DNA of 64,000 nucleotides from Mucilaginibacter rubeus (GTDB lineage: Bacteria > Bacteroidota > Bacteroidia > Sphingobacteriales > Sphingobacteriaceae), in NCBI RefSeq assembly GCF_003286415.2, contig NZ_CP043450.1, positions 6,014,001 through 6,078,000 of the forward strand, in the 5' to 3' direction. Numbering within the stretch: the stretch's first letter is position 1; each line of letters starts with the position of its first letter. The notes below the pieces were generated by a model. It did not search any database, was not told the origin of the DNA, and was given only the letters and a program-made list of their open reading frames with translations. Below are positions 37,899-48,487 of this stretch, piece by piece. The position numbers and the translations under genes were made by a program.

Positions 37899-38011
37899 CA
37901 GTTCGCGACAGTAGATACAAAAGGCTATTTCAATTCATTTTCGGGGCATTGCTGTGGTTACTTATCCTATATGCGATCCTCGACGGTATCATGCGATTGT
38001 TCGGATGGTAA
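37886..38011 (+). CDS. 41-residue single-TM peptide
   Basis: ATG 37886, HFMPVRDSRYKRLFQFIFGA, then LLWLLILYAILDGIMRLFGW. One TM helix with a basic N-terminus. A good terminator follows 5 bp after the stop, and an operator-like repeat overlaps the start, both of which argue for a real gene. It may be a small transfer-associated or toxin-type membrane peptide; unknown. Confidence 0.5.
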   Translation: MHFMPVRDSRYKRLFQFIFGALLWLLILYAILDGIMRLFGW

Positions 38012-38016
38012 CAACC

Positions 38017-38045
38017 AAGGTTGCTGAAAAGCAGCCTTTTATTTT
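38017..38045 (+). terminator. Rho-independent terminator
   Basis: AAGGTTGCT pairs with AGCAGCCTT (one G-T pair), loop GAAA, followed by a T-rich tail. Confidence 0.75.
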
Positions 38046-38099
38046 TGCCCTAACATAAAGCAAAATAAATTTTTCGCCATGTGTCCCCGGAGGGACACA

Positions 38100-38939
38100 C
38101 TATCTTGCTCTCTCCTCCCAGTCTCTTTCTTCCCGGTCGCGACCTGCCTGCCGCTCCCGTATGCGCCGTATCTCCTGCAATGCCTGCTCCTCTTCACTCC
38201 TTTCTACAGGCAATGCATCAAGGCGCATATCAGCGAGCAGTCGTGAAAAACTCATTTTCACGCCATTTGCCTCCACTCCCGCAGGTCGTCCGTGCCGCTC
38301 GTAATAATCCAACCGCCGTGCTCGCAACAGTTCAAAGAACTGCTGTTGCGACTTTGCTTCCGCAAAGCACCTCCGTGCCATTTCAGCAATCAGCTCACGC
38401 TGATTCGCATGCCATTGGCCGTGCCGCAGATACGGCATGGCCTTGCCATGTTCAACCGTACTTTTGTCAATCCCCGGGTACCGCTGTTGGTGGTATTCCT
38501 GAAACGAGTGTTTCAACTCATGCAATTGCGCTTTTGATAGGCCAAACGATAGGCCGGTTCTAAAGTGCAAGGCAGAGACGCAAAAATGCACGTGCACGTG
38601 CTCTTGATCGTGATGCACGGCACCGATCATGACGCCTGTGTGGCCTCGCAAGCGTATGTATTCCTGCACGAGGTCATCCAGCACCTCCGGCGACAGCAAG
38701 GCCTTGTTTTCGTCAGCGTGGAACGAAATAATCTCATGGTACAAATACACGTGATCGGTACGCGACTGCTGTCTGAAGGTTTCGTTTTCGATAAATTCCT
38801 GGACATAGCCGGGGATATTGTCAGAGCGGAGATTGTTGGTGAACACTTGCATCTTGTCGCTCTTGTCCTCGTTCAGGATGTACCGGATCAGGGAAGCATA
38901 CGAAGGGCTATGACGAGCAAGAATTTTGACGATTGCCAT
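38100..38939 (-). CDS. Relaxase/mobilization nuclease (MobA/VirD2-like)
   Basis: Start at ATG 38939 (MAIVKILARHSPSYASLIRY), 279 residues; the longer frame to 38984 runs over a terminator hairpin. Tyr in SYASLIRYI near residue 13 or 19 may be the nicking residue. The three-His metal motif is HHDQEHVHVHF near residues 107-117. This is the MOB relaxase order. The C-terminus is Arg/Glu-rich and short, with no helicase or primase domain. It should nick oriT and pilot the strand to the coupling protein. No MobC-type gene is next to it; the likely partner is 6.5 kb away. oriT was not pinned down. Confidence 0.85.
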   Translation of the reverse strand: MAIVKILARHSPSYASLIRYILNEDKSDKMQVFTNNLRSDNIPGYVQEFIENETFRQQSRTDHVYLYHEIISFHADENKALLSPEVLDDLVQEYIRLRGHTGVMIGAVHHDQEHVHVHFCVSALHFRTGLSFGLSKAQLHELKHSFQEYHQQRYPGIDKSTVEHGKAMPYLRHGQWHANQRELIAEMARRCFAEAKSQQQFFELLRARRLDYYERHGRPAGVEANGVKMSFSRLLADMRLDALPVERSEEEQALQEIRRIRERQAGRDREERDWEERAR

Positions 38940-38972
38940 AACGAAAATTCGCTTTGCGCTAAAATACGCGTA

Positions 38973-39000
38973 TAAAAAAACCAATGCAAGTGCATTGGTT
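38973..39000 (-). terminator. Rho-independent terminator of the 187-residue gene
   Basis: AACCAATGCA and TGCATTGGTT form a perfect 10-bp stem around 2 bases. On the minus strand seven T residues follow. It separates the gene at 39010-39573 from the relaxase. Confidence 0.85.
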
Positions 39001-39009
39001 GTGTTTGTG

Positions 39010-39573
39010 TTACTTTTTTAAGAACTGTTGCAGTTCTTCTGGGAACTCTTCCATCGGCCAACCTTTTTTCAATGTTTCGATAAGCAAATAGTATGCTTCT
39101 TTCCACGAACCTTTGAAGTTGTATAACTCTGGGTATTGTTCTGCATCCTCAAAAGTTGGGAACCAAAATTTCGCCGTACCATCAGCTTTCAATCTCACTT
39201 CATAAGCACGATTGTTCGAACTTCGAATAGAATTATAGGCGTATGAAGGGGCAAACCAAGCCGTTATAATTGTGTTCTTCTGTAACAGCTCAAGATTATC
39301 GTCATCCGCTAAAAAACAAAAAGGGCAGTAGTCCCAGCCAGGCAAATTGTTAAAAAGGGCGATCCACTTTTCTAATACAGAATCAATTTGTCCAACATCT
39401 GATATTTTTATTTCGGTAGGAAAATCAAAAAAACTGGTTTCTGTAAGAAGTGACGAGATGCAATCAATAAGTAATACTCTGTCATCTTCTGTTAATGTTA
39501 TTTGAGTAGATAGGTGCTTTTTAATAGCGGTTAGTTGTAGAAGCGCTTTAGAGTTTAATTTAATTGTGTTCAT
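39010..39573 (-). CDS. Hypothetical cytoplasmic protein
   Basis: 187 residues, no signal or TM. A Cys pair in WDYCPFCFLADDD near residue 80 could be half of a metal site. Other marks are SIRSSNNRAYEVRLKADGTA and a helical end WKEAYYLLIETLKKGWP. I do not recognise the family. It has its own terminator and lies between the relaxase and the STAND gene, all on the minus strand. Confidence 0.65.
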   Translation of the reverse strand: MNTIKLNSKALLQLTAIKKHLSTQITLTEDDRVLLIDCISSLLTETSFFDFPTEIKISDVGQIDSVLEKWIALFNNLPGWDYCPFCFLADDDNLELLQKNTIITAWFAPSYAYNSIRSSNNRAYEVRLKADGTAKFWFPTFEDAEQYPELYNFKGSWKEAYYLLIETLKKGWPMEEFPEELQQFLKK

Positions 39574-39653
39574 TGTATGTTTATTTGGTCACCCTAAGAC
39601 CCGAAAAGTAAATGCAGACCCTTGGGCGACCAAACAACACTCCTCGCATGTAA

Positions 39654-41627
39654 TCAGAAGATGTCGAACATGTCAAGAGTAAAATACCAAAATGGCGGCC
39701 TTTCCGTATATAAGTCCATAACGCACGCCCGCACTTCAAAAAGAAGGTTTAGGTGGCCGGGCAGTGTTCCGTTATAAGCTATTATAAGTGATTGCTTGAA
39801 TTTATCCCTTAGAGCGGGTATAAGTGACTCAATTTCCTCGCTATAATGATATGTTTGAAGAACACATATGCCTTCGCAACCTGAGGCTATTAAAAGGGCC
39901 AGTATTTCCCTTTGGTAGTATATCGGAGTGTTTTCAAATATGTGAAGTATAGATCCAAGCCGACCACGCCAAAAAGATTCAGTTTGGGGAACACTTGCTT
40001 CTTTAAGTAAACGTTCTAATGTATGGTTTTTAGTTAATACATCGAAGAAAGGCACCGTATTTCTGATTTCCTGAAAGTAGTTATCTTTTGCAATATCACC
40101 AGATGGCTCGTCTGAATAGTAATGAATATTTAATATGTCGTATGCCAATTCAGGTTCATCGCATTTGTGAAAGACATCAATAATTTCTAATAATATATCA
40201 TTATTATTGAAGTACAATTCATCTAAATGCACTTTACATAAGCCGTCACTCAACAATATTCCATGATGGAAATAGATGATCTGGTCATCTTCATAATATG
40301 GCATTAAAAAATGCTCAAGCGAAAAATAGCGGTTTAGAACTTTGCAAGATGGATTGGACAAGTCAAAGTCAACTATTTGCGCATTGCTTCCTCCAGAATA
40401 ATGGATCGCGAGTTTTATCAAAGCCTTCCAGGTAAAAGTCTGGTTGTGAAAACAATAAAGACATCCGAGATGATAAAGAGCTTTTGATAAACCTGGAAAA
40501 AAAATATTTAATCTGACTAAATCATGTTCAATAATATCAACAAATCGGCCATGAATTCCTTTTGTGAAAGTTCGTGTTTGATCCTCACTCTCCTTTATTA
40601 TAATAAATAATATTTTGAATATGGAAGTGCTATAAATTTCATTATAGGAAAAACCATCTACTATTGGTTGCCAAGATTTTTTAAAAAATAGTATTTTATT
40701 AATAATCTCAACATTGTCTCGAGAAGTTAATTCAAAGAAATTGTTGCCTAATAAGTATTTCCTTATGTTGGGGTGCTCGGAGACTCTGTCTGAAACAACA
40801 ACTTTTACGTTATTAAAATGACCTACTTTTTCAAATAAATCTTCTATTCTTTCTTGGCGTGCTAAATAGGCGGACAAATCATCTAAAATGAGAATGTATT
40901 TTAGATTGCTTATAATATTCTTTAAATCATCCTTTAAAAAGCTTTCTAAACTAATAATCCATAGGACTACAAACCCCTCATTTATACATGCCACAGTCAT
41001 CTGTCGAAGAAAAGTGGTTTTACCGACACCGCCCAATCCATGAATTAAGGCGGATATTGGGGGCTCCCAGGCAAATGATTCTTTTATTTGATTAATGACT
41101 TGTTTAATCACTGGTCTTGGACAAGCCCAATCATTTGCGATTCCGACCCATTGACAATCGTTTTTCTGTTTAGCCAAATAAAAATCCTCCACATCGTGGT
41201 TAAAGGTATTTTTCTTTGCCTTGCTCACAAACTCTCTATCAATAACTTCGCAGCCCGCTATTTTACCGTTCCTCAAAAAATACCTACCCGTGTCTTCTTC
41301 AATACTAACAAGTAAATATTTCTCAAACAAATCGATTGTTGTTTTTTCAAACCACCTATTTTCTTTAAGTGGCATCTCATTTCCATTTTTGTCAAGTGTT
41401 CTATGAAAAAATCTTATCAGAGTATCGCCATCAAAGACTTGACCGATCTTTTTTTCAAATACGAGATTAAGCCCAACATAGACCTTGCTACGTTTGTCCC
41501 TATTAAATTTTAAAACTATTTTATCTCGTGATTTAACGTCATCCAAATACTTGTTGATAACTTTTTCTCTGAGTTCATTCAAGTAACCCGCCTTGTATAA
41601 TTCTCTTGACGATCGTTGTTTAGCCAT
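39654..41627 (-). CDS. STAND-type P-loop NTPase, candidate defence protein
   Basis: 657 residues. The N-terminal ~165 residues are unassigned (KVYVGLNLVFEKKIGQVFDG; FLRNGKIAGCEVIDREFV). The NTPase has Walker A ALIHGLGGVGKTTFLRQ near residues 196-210 and Walker B YILILDDL near 246, then DRVSEHP like the sensor-1 region of STAND proteins. A helical C-terminal part (about 330-657) follows, without clear TPR or WD repeats. STAND NTPases with such layout include Avs and other immune sensors that oligomerise on phage proteins. No known nuclease, protease or TIR effector is visible, so the N-terminal domain could be a new effector. Alone in its unit. Confidence 0.65.
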   Translation of the reverse strand: MAKQRSSRELYKAGYLNELREKVINKYLDDVKSRDKIVLKFNRDKRSKVYVGLNLVFEKKIGQVFDGDTLIRFFHRTLDKNGNEMPLKENRWFEKTTIDLFEKYLLVSIEEDTGRYFLRNGKIAGCEVIDREFVSKAKKNTFNHDVEDFYLAKQKNDCQWVGIANDWACPRPVIKQVINQIKESFAWEPPISALIHGLGGVGKTTFLRQMTVACINEGFVVLWIISLESFLKDDLKNIISNLKYILILDDLSAYLARQERIEDLFEKVGHFNNVKVVVSDRVSEHPNIRKYLLGNNFFELTSRDNVEIINKILFFKKSWQPIVDGFSYNEIYSTSIFKILFIIIKESEDQTRTFTKGIHGRFVDIIEHDLVRLNIFFPGLSKALYHLGCLYCFHNQTFTWKALIKLAIHYSGGSNAQIVDFDLSNPSCKVLNRYFSLEHFLMPYYEDDQIIYFHHGILLSDGLCKVHLDELYFNNNDILLEIIDVFHKCDEPELAYDILNIHYYSDEPSGDIAKDNYFQEIRNTVPFFDVLTKNHTLERLLKEASVPQTESFWRGRLGSILHIFENTPIYYQREILALLIASGCEGICVLQTYHYSEEIESLIPALRDKFKQSLIIAYNGTLPGHLNLLFEVRACVMDLYTERPPFWYFTLDMFDIF

Positions 41628-41730
41628 ACTTATATTGCTGGTAGGTGGTCTAATAGGTGTAAATCGGTGATCTAATAGGTGGATATAACGCTAATATATT
41701 CAGTGCTTTACGTAAAAATAAACAGAAGGT

Positions 41731-41913
41731 ATGAAAAGCACAATCCAAACAAATAATAGCGAGGAAATTACAATTAAACACTTCGGTATTTCCAAAAGCA
41801 GGCAAGTCAATTTTCGCGATCTCCTCAACGAGTGGAACCATACGCCGCCTATGAAACAGAACCAATCAACCAGCAGAAAACCCGAAGTAGATGAAAAAGC
41901 AACAAAACACTAA
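41731..41913 (+). CDS. Small hydrophilic element protein
   Basis: 60 residues, KSTIQTNNSEEITIKHFGIS, then FRDLLNEWNHTPP. Divergent from the STAND gene and first of a plus-strand series of short genes leading to the coupling protein. It overlaps the next short frame by 23 bp. Unknown function. Confidence 0.45.
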   Translation: MKSTIQTNNSEEITIKHFGISKSRQVNFRDLLNEWNHTPPMKQNQSTSRKPEVDEKATKH

Positions 41914-42061
41914 ACACAAGTCAAGCAAGTACCCGACCCGAGGACATGCAAAGATCATTCTCGACTTCTTGGAAATGTCGGAGCTACCCAAACATGATTC
42001 TCCTTTCAAACTGTACAGCGACTGCAAATTTATCGCCCCTGCTCGAATAACCAACCACTAA
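41891..42061 (+). CDS. Small basic protein
   Basis: 56 residues from ATG 41891: a Lys-rich start, then RGHAKIILDFLEMSELPKHD and a basic end. It overlaps the previous gene and ends 11 bp before the next start. Spacing suggests it is translated in the mobilization operon. Confidence 0.4.
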   Translation: MKKQQNTKHKSSKYPTRGHAKIILDFLEMSELPKHDSPFKLYSDCKFIAPARITNH

Positions 42062-42072
42062 ACCCAACAACG

Positions 42073-43143
42073 ATGAGCACACTTGAAAAAAGCATGCAAC
42101 AAAGGCCGGAATTAACGGCCTTTGTTCAAGAACAACTGAAACAGTTCGACCAATACAACCTCATCGATGCAGAAAATCATGGGGGAAGAGATAAGCCTTC
42201 CTTATCGGAACAGAATATCAAACCGTATCTCATCGGCAATCACCATAAGGCGCAGGCAATCATAGGACATGTGGCAACCGAATTACAAGCTGCAATATTG
42301 GTGTCCGAGGTAGTTGAAAACGAAAAAATCACACAACGAAAGCTGCAAACCTTGCAAAACAAACTGGTTGCCGTGAAAGAAAAGGCGGTGGAATTTGAAA
42401 AGACACTAAAAGATACACAGTTTGAGGACGGCTGGTTTCATCCATACTTAATATGGCTTTGCATATGCATACCCCTGTTAGGCGACAGCATGCTGAACCG
42501 GCCAGCGTTTGAAACCTACGGGTACAGCTACATTGAGTCTCTGGGCATAAGCGTATTGCTTGCCGCAGCCCTCGCGGTGCTGGCTCACTGTTTCAGTCGA
42601 ATTGTGGCATTGGGGAAATCCGTTTGGCAGAAAAGAGCAATTGGGGCTGCAATTTTCCTGTTAATAACTGCTCTATTCTATTACTTGGCAGACACGCGTA
42701 TCTCATATCTCTCAAGTGAACCAGATGCGGCAAACGTCCATCTCAGCGCTGTTCCCATTGCGGCAATGTCAGTATTGTTATTCGGTGTCGCAGTCGGACT
42801 AAAGCATTTCTTTTTCCCGACGACAGAGCAACGTAAAGCGATCCACGAATATCAAGCTTCAAAACAGCAGTATGATGATAACAGAGCCGAACAGCAATGC
42901 ATTGAACAGGAAATAGAAACGCTGAAGCAAAAACAGGAGGAATTGCGACAGGTGAACAGTGCTCTGTATGTCTATGGCGGCAGATTGGAAGACATGATTA
43001 TTTCTCATGCGTATGCCGGATTCGCCACCTGGCAAAAGGTGAATATGATGCACAGAACGGATAATGGTAGGCCGCTATGCTTTGACCATGACGAATACCC
43101 CTTTGCATTTCAACGAAATTTCAAACCGATACATCACTCTTGA
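42073..43143 (+). CDS. Membrane protein with four TM helices and flanking coiled coils
   Basis: 356 residues. Coiled coil at about 75-115 (KITQRKLQTLQNKLVAVKEK), TM helices near 126-142, 158-176, 190-206 and 225-246, then a second coiled coil at about 258-300 (QQCIEQEIETLKQKQEEL). Both ends would be cytoplasmic. It starts the operon that holds a lipoprotein, a small membrane peptide and the coupling protein, so a role in holding the transfer machinery at the membrane is plausible. No family recognised. Confidence 0.6.
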   Translation: MSTLEKSMQQRPELTAFVQEQLKQFDQYNLIDAENHGGRDKPSLSEQNIKPYLIGNHHKAQAIIGHVATELQAAILVSEVVENEKITQRKLQTLQNKLVAVKEKAVEFEKTLKDTQFEDGWFHPYLIWLCICIPLLGDSMLNRPAFETYGYSYIESLGISVLLAAALAVLAHCFSRIVALGKSVWQKRAIGAAIFLLITALFYYLADTRISYLSSEPDAANVHLSAVPIAAMSVLLFGVAVGLKHFFFPTTEQRKAIHEYQASKQQYDDNRAEQQCIEQEIETLKQKQEELRQVNSALYVYGGRLEDMIISHAYAGFATWQKVNMMHRTDNGRPLCFDHDEYPFAFQRNFKPIHHS

Positions 43144-43144
43144 T

Positions 43145-43855
43145 ATGAAAACGATTCTATTACGCATAACAATAGCAATGAGCATAGTGTTCATTGGCTG
43201 CAAAAAGCCGTCAAATCCCTATGATACGACAATGACCGTGATGATCGACGAAACGGATTCACTGCCTGTCTATCCAACCTCGCAAGCATTGCTTGCACCC
43301 TTTAAGCTTGCAGAAAATCCCTGGCAGGGCTTGCAGATAACATTGGTTGGCATCACCGACAAAGACGTCAATGCCACCCAAATTGTCTCACTGCCGAAGG
43401 AAGACCGGCTTACCGGCAACATCGCCATCAGGCGGGAAAAGGTGAAACGGTTCAGCAGCGAACTGCAAGCCGAGCTCATCCGCTTTGACAGCACCCGAAG
43501 TTATTCGCACTCTATTATTTTTCGGGCAATCGCCCATCAAGCAACTCTGTTGGCAGAAAGATCATTTAGCAATCGGTATCTTTTAATTTACAGCAATCTG
43601 CGCGAAAACAGTGAAGTCAACTTCTATAATCCGCAAACACTCGCGCTACTGCAACAACATTCGGAAATAATCGAAAAGCAACTGGCAGCTAACAGTCCGT
43701 TGCCCTTACTTAATGGTGTACAAGTATGGTTTTTATTTGCGCCTCCTACGTATCATCAAAACAATGTCTATATGCCGATTGCCCGCTTTTACGAGCATGT
43801 ATACAAGGCGCGCCAGGCAGAGGTGCATGTAGAAACCCAATTCATATTGCCATGA
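43145..43855 (+). CDS. Lipoprotein of the mobilization operon
   Basis: Start at ATG 43145, where KTILLRITIAMSIVFIGCKK forms a lipoprotein signal with Cys near residue 19; the frame extends upstream to 43064 but overlaps the previous gene. 236 residues. The middle (NLRENSEVNFYNPQ; GVQVWFLFAPPTYHQNN) has an alpha/beta look, reminiscent of von Willebrand A-like folds (a DxTxS-type motif was not clear: VMIDETDSLPVY is the nearest). Overlaps the next gene start by ATGA. Unknown function, envelope-located. Confidence 0.6.
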   Translation: MKTILLRITIAMSIVFIGCKKPSNPYDTTMTVMIDETDSLPVYPTSQALLAPFKLAENPWQGLQITLVGITDKDVNATQIVSLPKEDRLTGNIAIRREKVKRFSSELQAELIRFDSTRSYSHSIIFRAIAHQATLLAERSFSNRYLLIYSNLRENSEVNFYNPQTLALLQQHSEIIEKQLAANSPLPLLNGVQVWFLFAPPTYHQNNVYMPIARFYEHVYKARQAEVHVETQFILP

Positions 43856-43968
43856 AAATATTGGTAAAACTCTTAAAGTTTCTCTGCTACAGCGTGATCG
43901 TAGTTGCGGAATACATTCTTATGATGCTGTTAGACATCATTAAACACATGAAAAAAGCATTCCAATAA
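43852..43968 (+). CDS. 38-residue membrane peptide
   Basis: ATG 43852 overlaps the lipoprotein stop. KILVKLLKFLCYSVIVVAEY, one TM helix, basic end. It stands 11 bp before the coupling protein gene. Coupling and spacing support translation. Confidence 0.5.
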   Translation: MKILVKLLKFLCYSVIVVAEYILMMLLDIIKHMKKAFQ

Positions 43969-43979
43969 ATCATATTCAA

Positions 43980-45398
43980 ATGAAAGAAATCATATCAATC
44001 CTATTAAAATGTATTCAATTCATTTTCTCACTAATAGCTGATCTTTTCAGTGCCATTGTTGATGCATTTTCGAAACAAAAAGGGTTCAACGCGGAGTTCG
44101 GCAGCGAGCGCTCAATTGCATCTCGATTTAATAACGGTTTTGTTATCTCCAAAAACAGACGGTTATCACGCAAGGCCTCATTTTCAAATCTTTTGTTAGT
44201 TGGCCCCACCGGATCCGGCAAAACGTCGAGAATTTTATTGAAAAATTTATTCGCGCTTAAAAAATGCAGCCTGATTGTAAATGACCCATCCGGCGAACTA
44301 TTCATGCGTTCAAGCGGTTATTTAAGCCAGTATTTCAAGATACTTACCATTAACTTCTCAGACACTTCGGCAAGCACTGGCGGGTTTAACATTCTTTCGA
44401 GGATTAAGAAGCCCAACGATGTTAATAAGATCGCACACCTCTTGGTTGCGACAAGTTTAGACAAAGGCAATTCCGACTTCTGGTCAATTAGCACTAAAAG
44501 TTTATTATCCATATTGATACGCCTTACCTTGCACCAACGGGAGCAATACCGCAACATGGCGAACGTTCTTCATTTGCTGCATACCCTTGCTGCGTATCCA
44601 GAAAGAATCGACGTACTTGTTGCCAACTCAAAAGATGAAAAATTGTTACTGGATTACAAATCTTGCATTTCCACACCAGAACGCACCTTGCAAAACATTA
44701 TTGCTTCGACAAAGGCAGCACTACAACTGTTTGATGATCCAGAGATCGCTAAAACGACCGCCCAGGACAACATCAGCTTTGACGAAATACGGGCAACTCC
44801 GACGATTATTTTCCTCCATAACAGCGTCGGCGACCAGAAATATGTAAGTATCCTCAATAGTATATTCTTTGAACAGTTCTACAATCACGTTTTGCAACGA
44901 CTCCCGTCGAAGAAAGAACTCGACTTGTTTGTGATCTTGGAGGAAGCGTCATCAATGTACATTCCGTTACTGGCATTAGCGACAGCCAACTGTCGCAAAG
45001 CACGAGTTGGGAATATCATAGCCGTGCAGACCAAAGGCCAGCTTAAAACATTTTACAAGGATGATGCGGAAAATATCGCCGCCAATTGCCTCACTAAACT
45101 GTATCTCCCTGGGCAAACCGCTATGGATGAACTTCGGGAAATTGAGGCCTTGGGTGGAAAATCAATTTACACGGATGAAAAAGGGATTGAACGAGTAAAA
45201 TCACTGATTACAACAGACGAAATACGCTTGTTACCCGAAAATCGCTCCGTCATCATTTCCGGTAATAAACCGCTCATTAAAGGCCGGACATCTCCGTATT
45301 ATCGCTCGTTAATTTACAGCAGCTATGGCAAAATCTCTTCCGTTTCTTTAGAACGGAGCATCCCCGATACACCAGTACCACTTATTGAACTAAAATGA
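43980..45398 (+). CDS. VirD4/TraG-family coupling protein
   Basis: 472 residues. A hydrophobic N-terminus (about 1-25, IISILLKCIQFIFSLIADLF) suggests membrane attachment. Walker A LLVGPTGSGKTSRIL near residue 75, NDPSGELF after it, Walker B in LFVILEEASSMYIP near 317, then IIAVQTKGQLKTFY, the C-terminal substrate-binding type. It delivers the relaxase-bound strand to a conjugation pore, here probably one supplied by a helper element. It overlaps the MobC-like gene by ATGA. This is the main coupling protein; the one at 13854-15074 lacks the membrane part. Confidence 0.85.
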   Translation: MKEIISILLKCIQFIFSLIADLFSAIVDAFSKQKGFNAEFGSERSIASRFNNGFVISKNRRLSRKASFSNLLLVGPTGSGKTSRILLKNLFALKKCSLIVNDPSGELFMRSSGYLSQYFKILTINFSDTSASTGGFNILSRIKKPNDVNKIAHLLVATSLDKGNSDFWSISTKSLLSILIRLTLHQREQYRNMANVLHLLHTLAAYPERIDVLVANSKDEKLLLDYKSCISTPERTLQNIIASTKAALQLFDDPEIAKTTAQDNISFDEIRATPTIIFLHNSVGDQKYVSILNSIFFEQFYNHVLQRLPSKKELDLFVILEEASSMYIPLLALATANCRKARVGNIIAVQTKGQLKTFYKDDAENIAANCLTKLYLPGQTAMDELREIEALGGKSIYTDEKGIERVKSLITTDEIRLLPENRSVIISGNKPLIKGRTSPYYRSLIYSSYGKISSVSLERSIPDTPVPLIELK

Positions 45399-45817
45399 AA
45401 ACGCGAAGTACAGCTTTATATCAATATCTCCTTACCGCTGGTGTCATCGGCGGTTCAAAGGAAGATATTGCGCTGGCAAAAGCGCAATACCGCAAGTTGT
45501 ACAAGAAGCAATGGAAAGCCCGGCACCGGCCACGCAAGGAACTTCGCATCGAAGTTACCCTGAAGCAATTGGCAGACATCAAAGTAAAAGCCGCTTCCGC
45601 CAACATGCGGCACACCACATTTGCAAGATCAATTTTACTACTCTCCTTAAATGAGCCGTTACCGCTTTTTCATCGAGATACACTGTTACAGGTATTGCAG
45701 TACATCAGCATGGCCAGTATTCATATCACCCGTAATAACCCCAACCGGGTACAGGTATTACGTTTAGTGCAACAGGCTGAAGTCGCATTACTTCAATACC
45801 TCAACCAACTGCCATGA
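45395..45817 (+). CDS. MobC-like relaxosome protein
   Basis: 140 residues. After a basic stretch (KKQWKARHRPRKELRIEVTL) comes a ribbon-helix-helix-like part (LKQLADIKVKAASANMRHTT, then FARSILL), the usual layout of MobC proteins that bind oriT and help the relaxase. The C-terminal helical part holds the ITRNNPNRVQVLRL segment often seen as a conserved N-x-NQ-like motif in MobC. Overlaps its neighbours on both sides by ATGA. Confidence 0.7.
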   Translation: MKTRSTALYQYLLTAGVIGGSKEDIALAKAQYRKLYKKQWKARHRPRKELRIEVTLKQLADIKVKAASANMRHTTFARSILLLSLNEPLPLFHRDTLLQVLQYISMASIHITRNNPNRVQVLRLVQQAEVALLQYLNQLP

Positions 45818-45993
45818 AAAAGCGTTTGCACATAGATTATTTGCGTCAACATGATCTCACCATCGAAGAGGTAAAAGCATGTGCAGTGTTTGAACATCTC
45901 ACCGACGAACAGGCCAAAGAAGTCATTGCTACGCTGAAAACATTTACAAAAATCGTCTACGACTATTTCAAAAAAGAATACAAAAACCATTGA
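45814..45993 (+). CDS. Small helical protein, last of the mobilization operon
   Basis: 59 residues from ATG 45814 (overlapping the MobC-like stop): KRLHIDYLRQHDLTIEEVKA, then EHLTDEQAKEVIATLKTFTK. Helical and charged. Its end overlaps a possible promoter for the integrase. Function unknown. Confidence 0.5.
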   Translation: MKKRLHIDYLRQHDLTIEEVKACAVFEHLTDEQAKEVIATLKTFTKIVYDYFKKEYKNH

Positions 45994-46018
45994 AAATCAA
46001 GCACTTTTTCGTATCTTA
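45990..46018 (+). promoter_or_regulatory. Possible integrase promoter
   Basis: TTG, 19 bases, then TATCTTA, about 32 bp before the integrase ATG. Fits the Bacteroidota spacing loosely. Confidence 0.35.
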
Positions 46019-46050
46019 ATGTCACAATAACAATCTATTATCTATTAGTT

Positions 46051-47690
<1,640 letters not shown>

Positions 47691-47704
47691 CTGTTTTGAT
47701 AATG

Positions 47705-47712
47705 CAAATGTA
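47705..47712 (-). promoter_or_regulatory. -7 promoter box of the tRNA gene
   Basis: TACATTTG on the minus strand fits TAnnTTTG and ends 15 bp before the tRNA 5' end. A -33 TTG at good spacing is not clear. Confidence 0.5.
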
Positions 47713-47910
47713 CAATAAGTTATCACATCTGTGTGTCACAAATTGGTGCAGGCAGTTAACAATCTCTTAACACGCTATCATCTAACCTGTTAAATTCATT
47801 GATATAAGTCAATTTCTTTCTTACGACACATCAATGTGCAGCTTTCGGGCTCTTTGCACTTTTGTGATGTCCCCGCCGATGAACGGTCAGGATCATAAAA
47901 CACAAGCAAA

Positions 47911-48324
47911 ATGAAAACCGCTAAAGAATTATTGCTCGCCTATCTTGAAAATATCAATAATCCAGATAAAGCCATTGAATTATTCGCCGATGATGCCGTC
48001 TTTGAACTTCCCTACCTGGCAAACCTGGGCTTACCGTGGCAATGGAAAGGCCGCGAAGTGATCTACAACTTCCTTAAAAACCTGCCTAATACATTCGGCA
48101 ATTTTAAATTTCAAAACATCAGGGTTCATATTGATACGCCAGACCAGGCCTTTGGCGAGTACGATGTAAATGCCATAGTCAACTCAACAGGTCGGGCTTA
48201 TCCGCAAACTTACATGGGACGCGTGGTTGCCGAAAATGGCAAGATCAAACTGATCCTCGAAGCGTTGGATATGGCCATAGTAGCTAAAGGGATGTTTCCT
48301 GATGGGTTAGCACATTTGGTTTAA
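47911..48324 (+). CDS. SnoaL/NTF2-like protein (ketosteroid isomerase superfamily)
   Basis: 137 residues, single alpha+beta cone domain: KELLLAYLENINNPDKAIEL, FADDAVFELPYL, WQWKGREVIYNFLKNLPNTF, and strands ending GRVVAENGKIKLILEALDMA. This is the nuclear-transport-factor-2-like fold. No catalytic assignment is possible; members bind small molecules or act as isomerases/hydrolases. First chromosomal gene to the right of the element. Confidence 0.75.
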   Translation: MKTAKELLLAYLENINNPDKAIELFADDAVFELPYLANLGLPWQWKGREVIYNFLKNLPNTFGNFKFQNIRVHIDTPDQAFGEYDVNAIVNSTGRAYPQTYMGRVVAENGKIKLILEALDMAIVAKGMFPDGLAHLV

Positions 48325-48487
48325 TTATTGAAAAATCAAACCGCAACACGACTTGTCCGATGCTAAACCGCCGCTCTAAAAAAATCGTTACGCGGCATGG
48401 GCAAACCGGCGAAGGGAACATTGCAGCTGCTCTTGTAATGGGAATTACCAGACACGCAATTATGCGTCTCTGCAATAAAAAAGAAAA

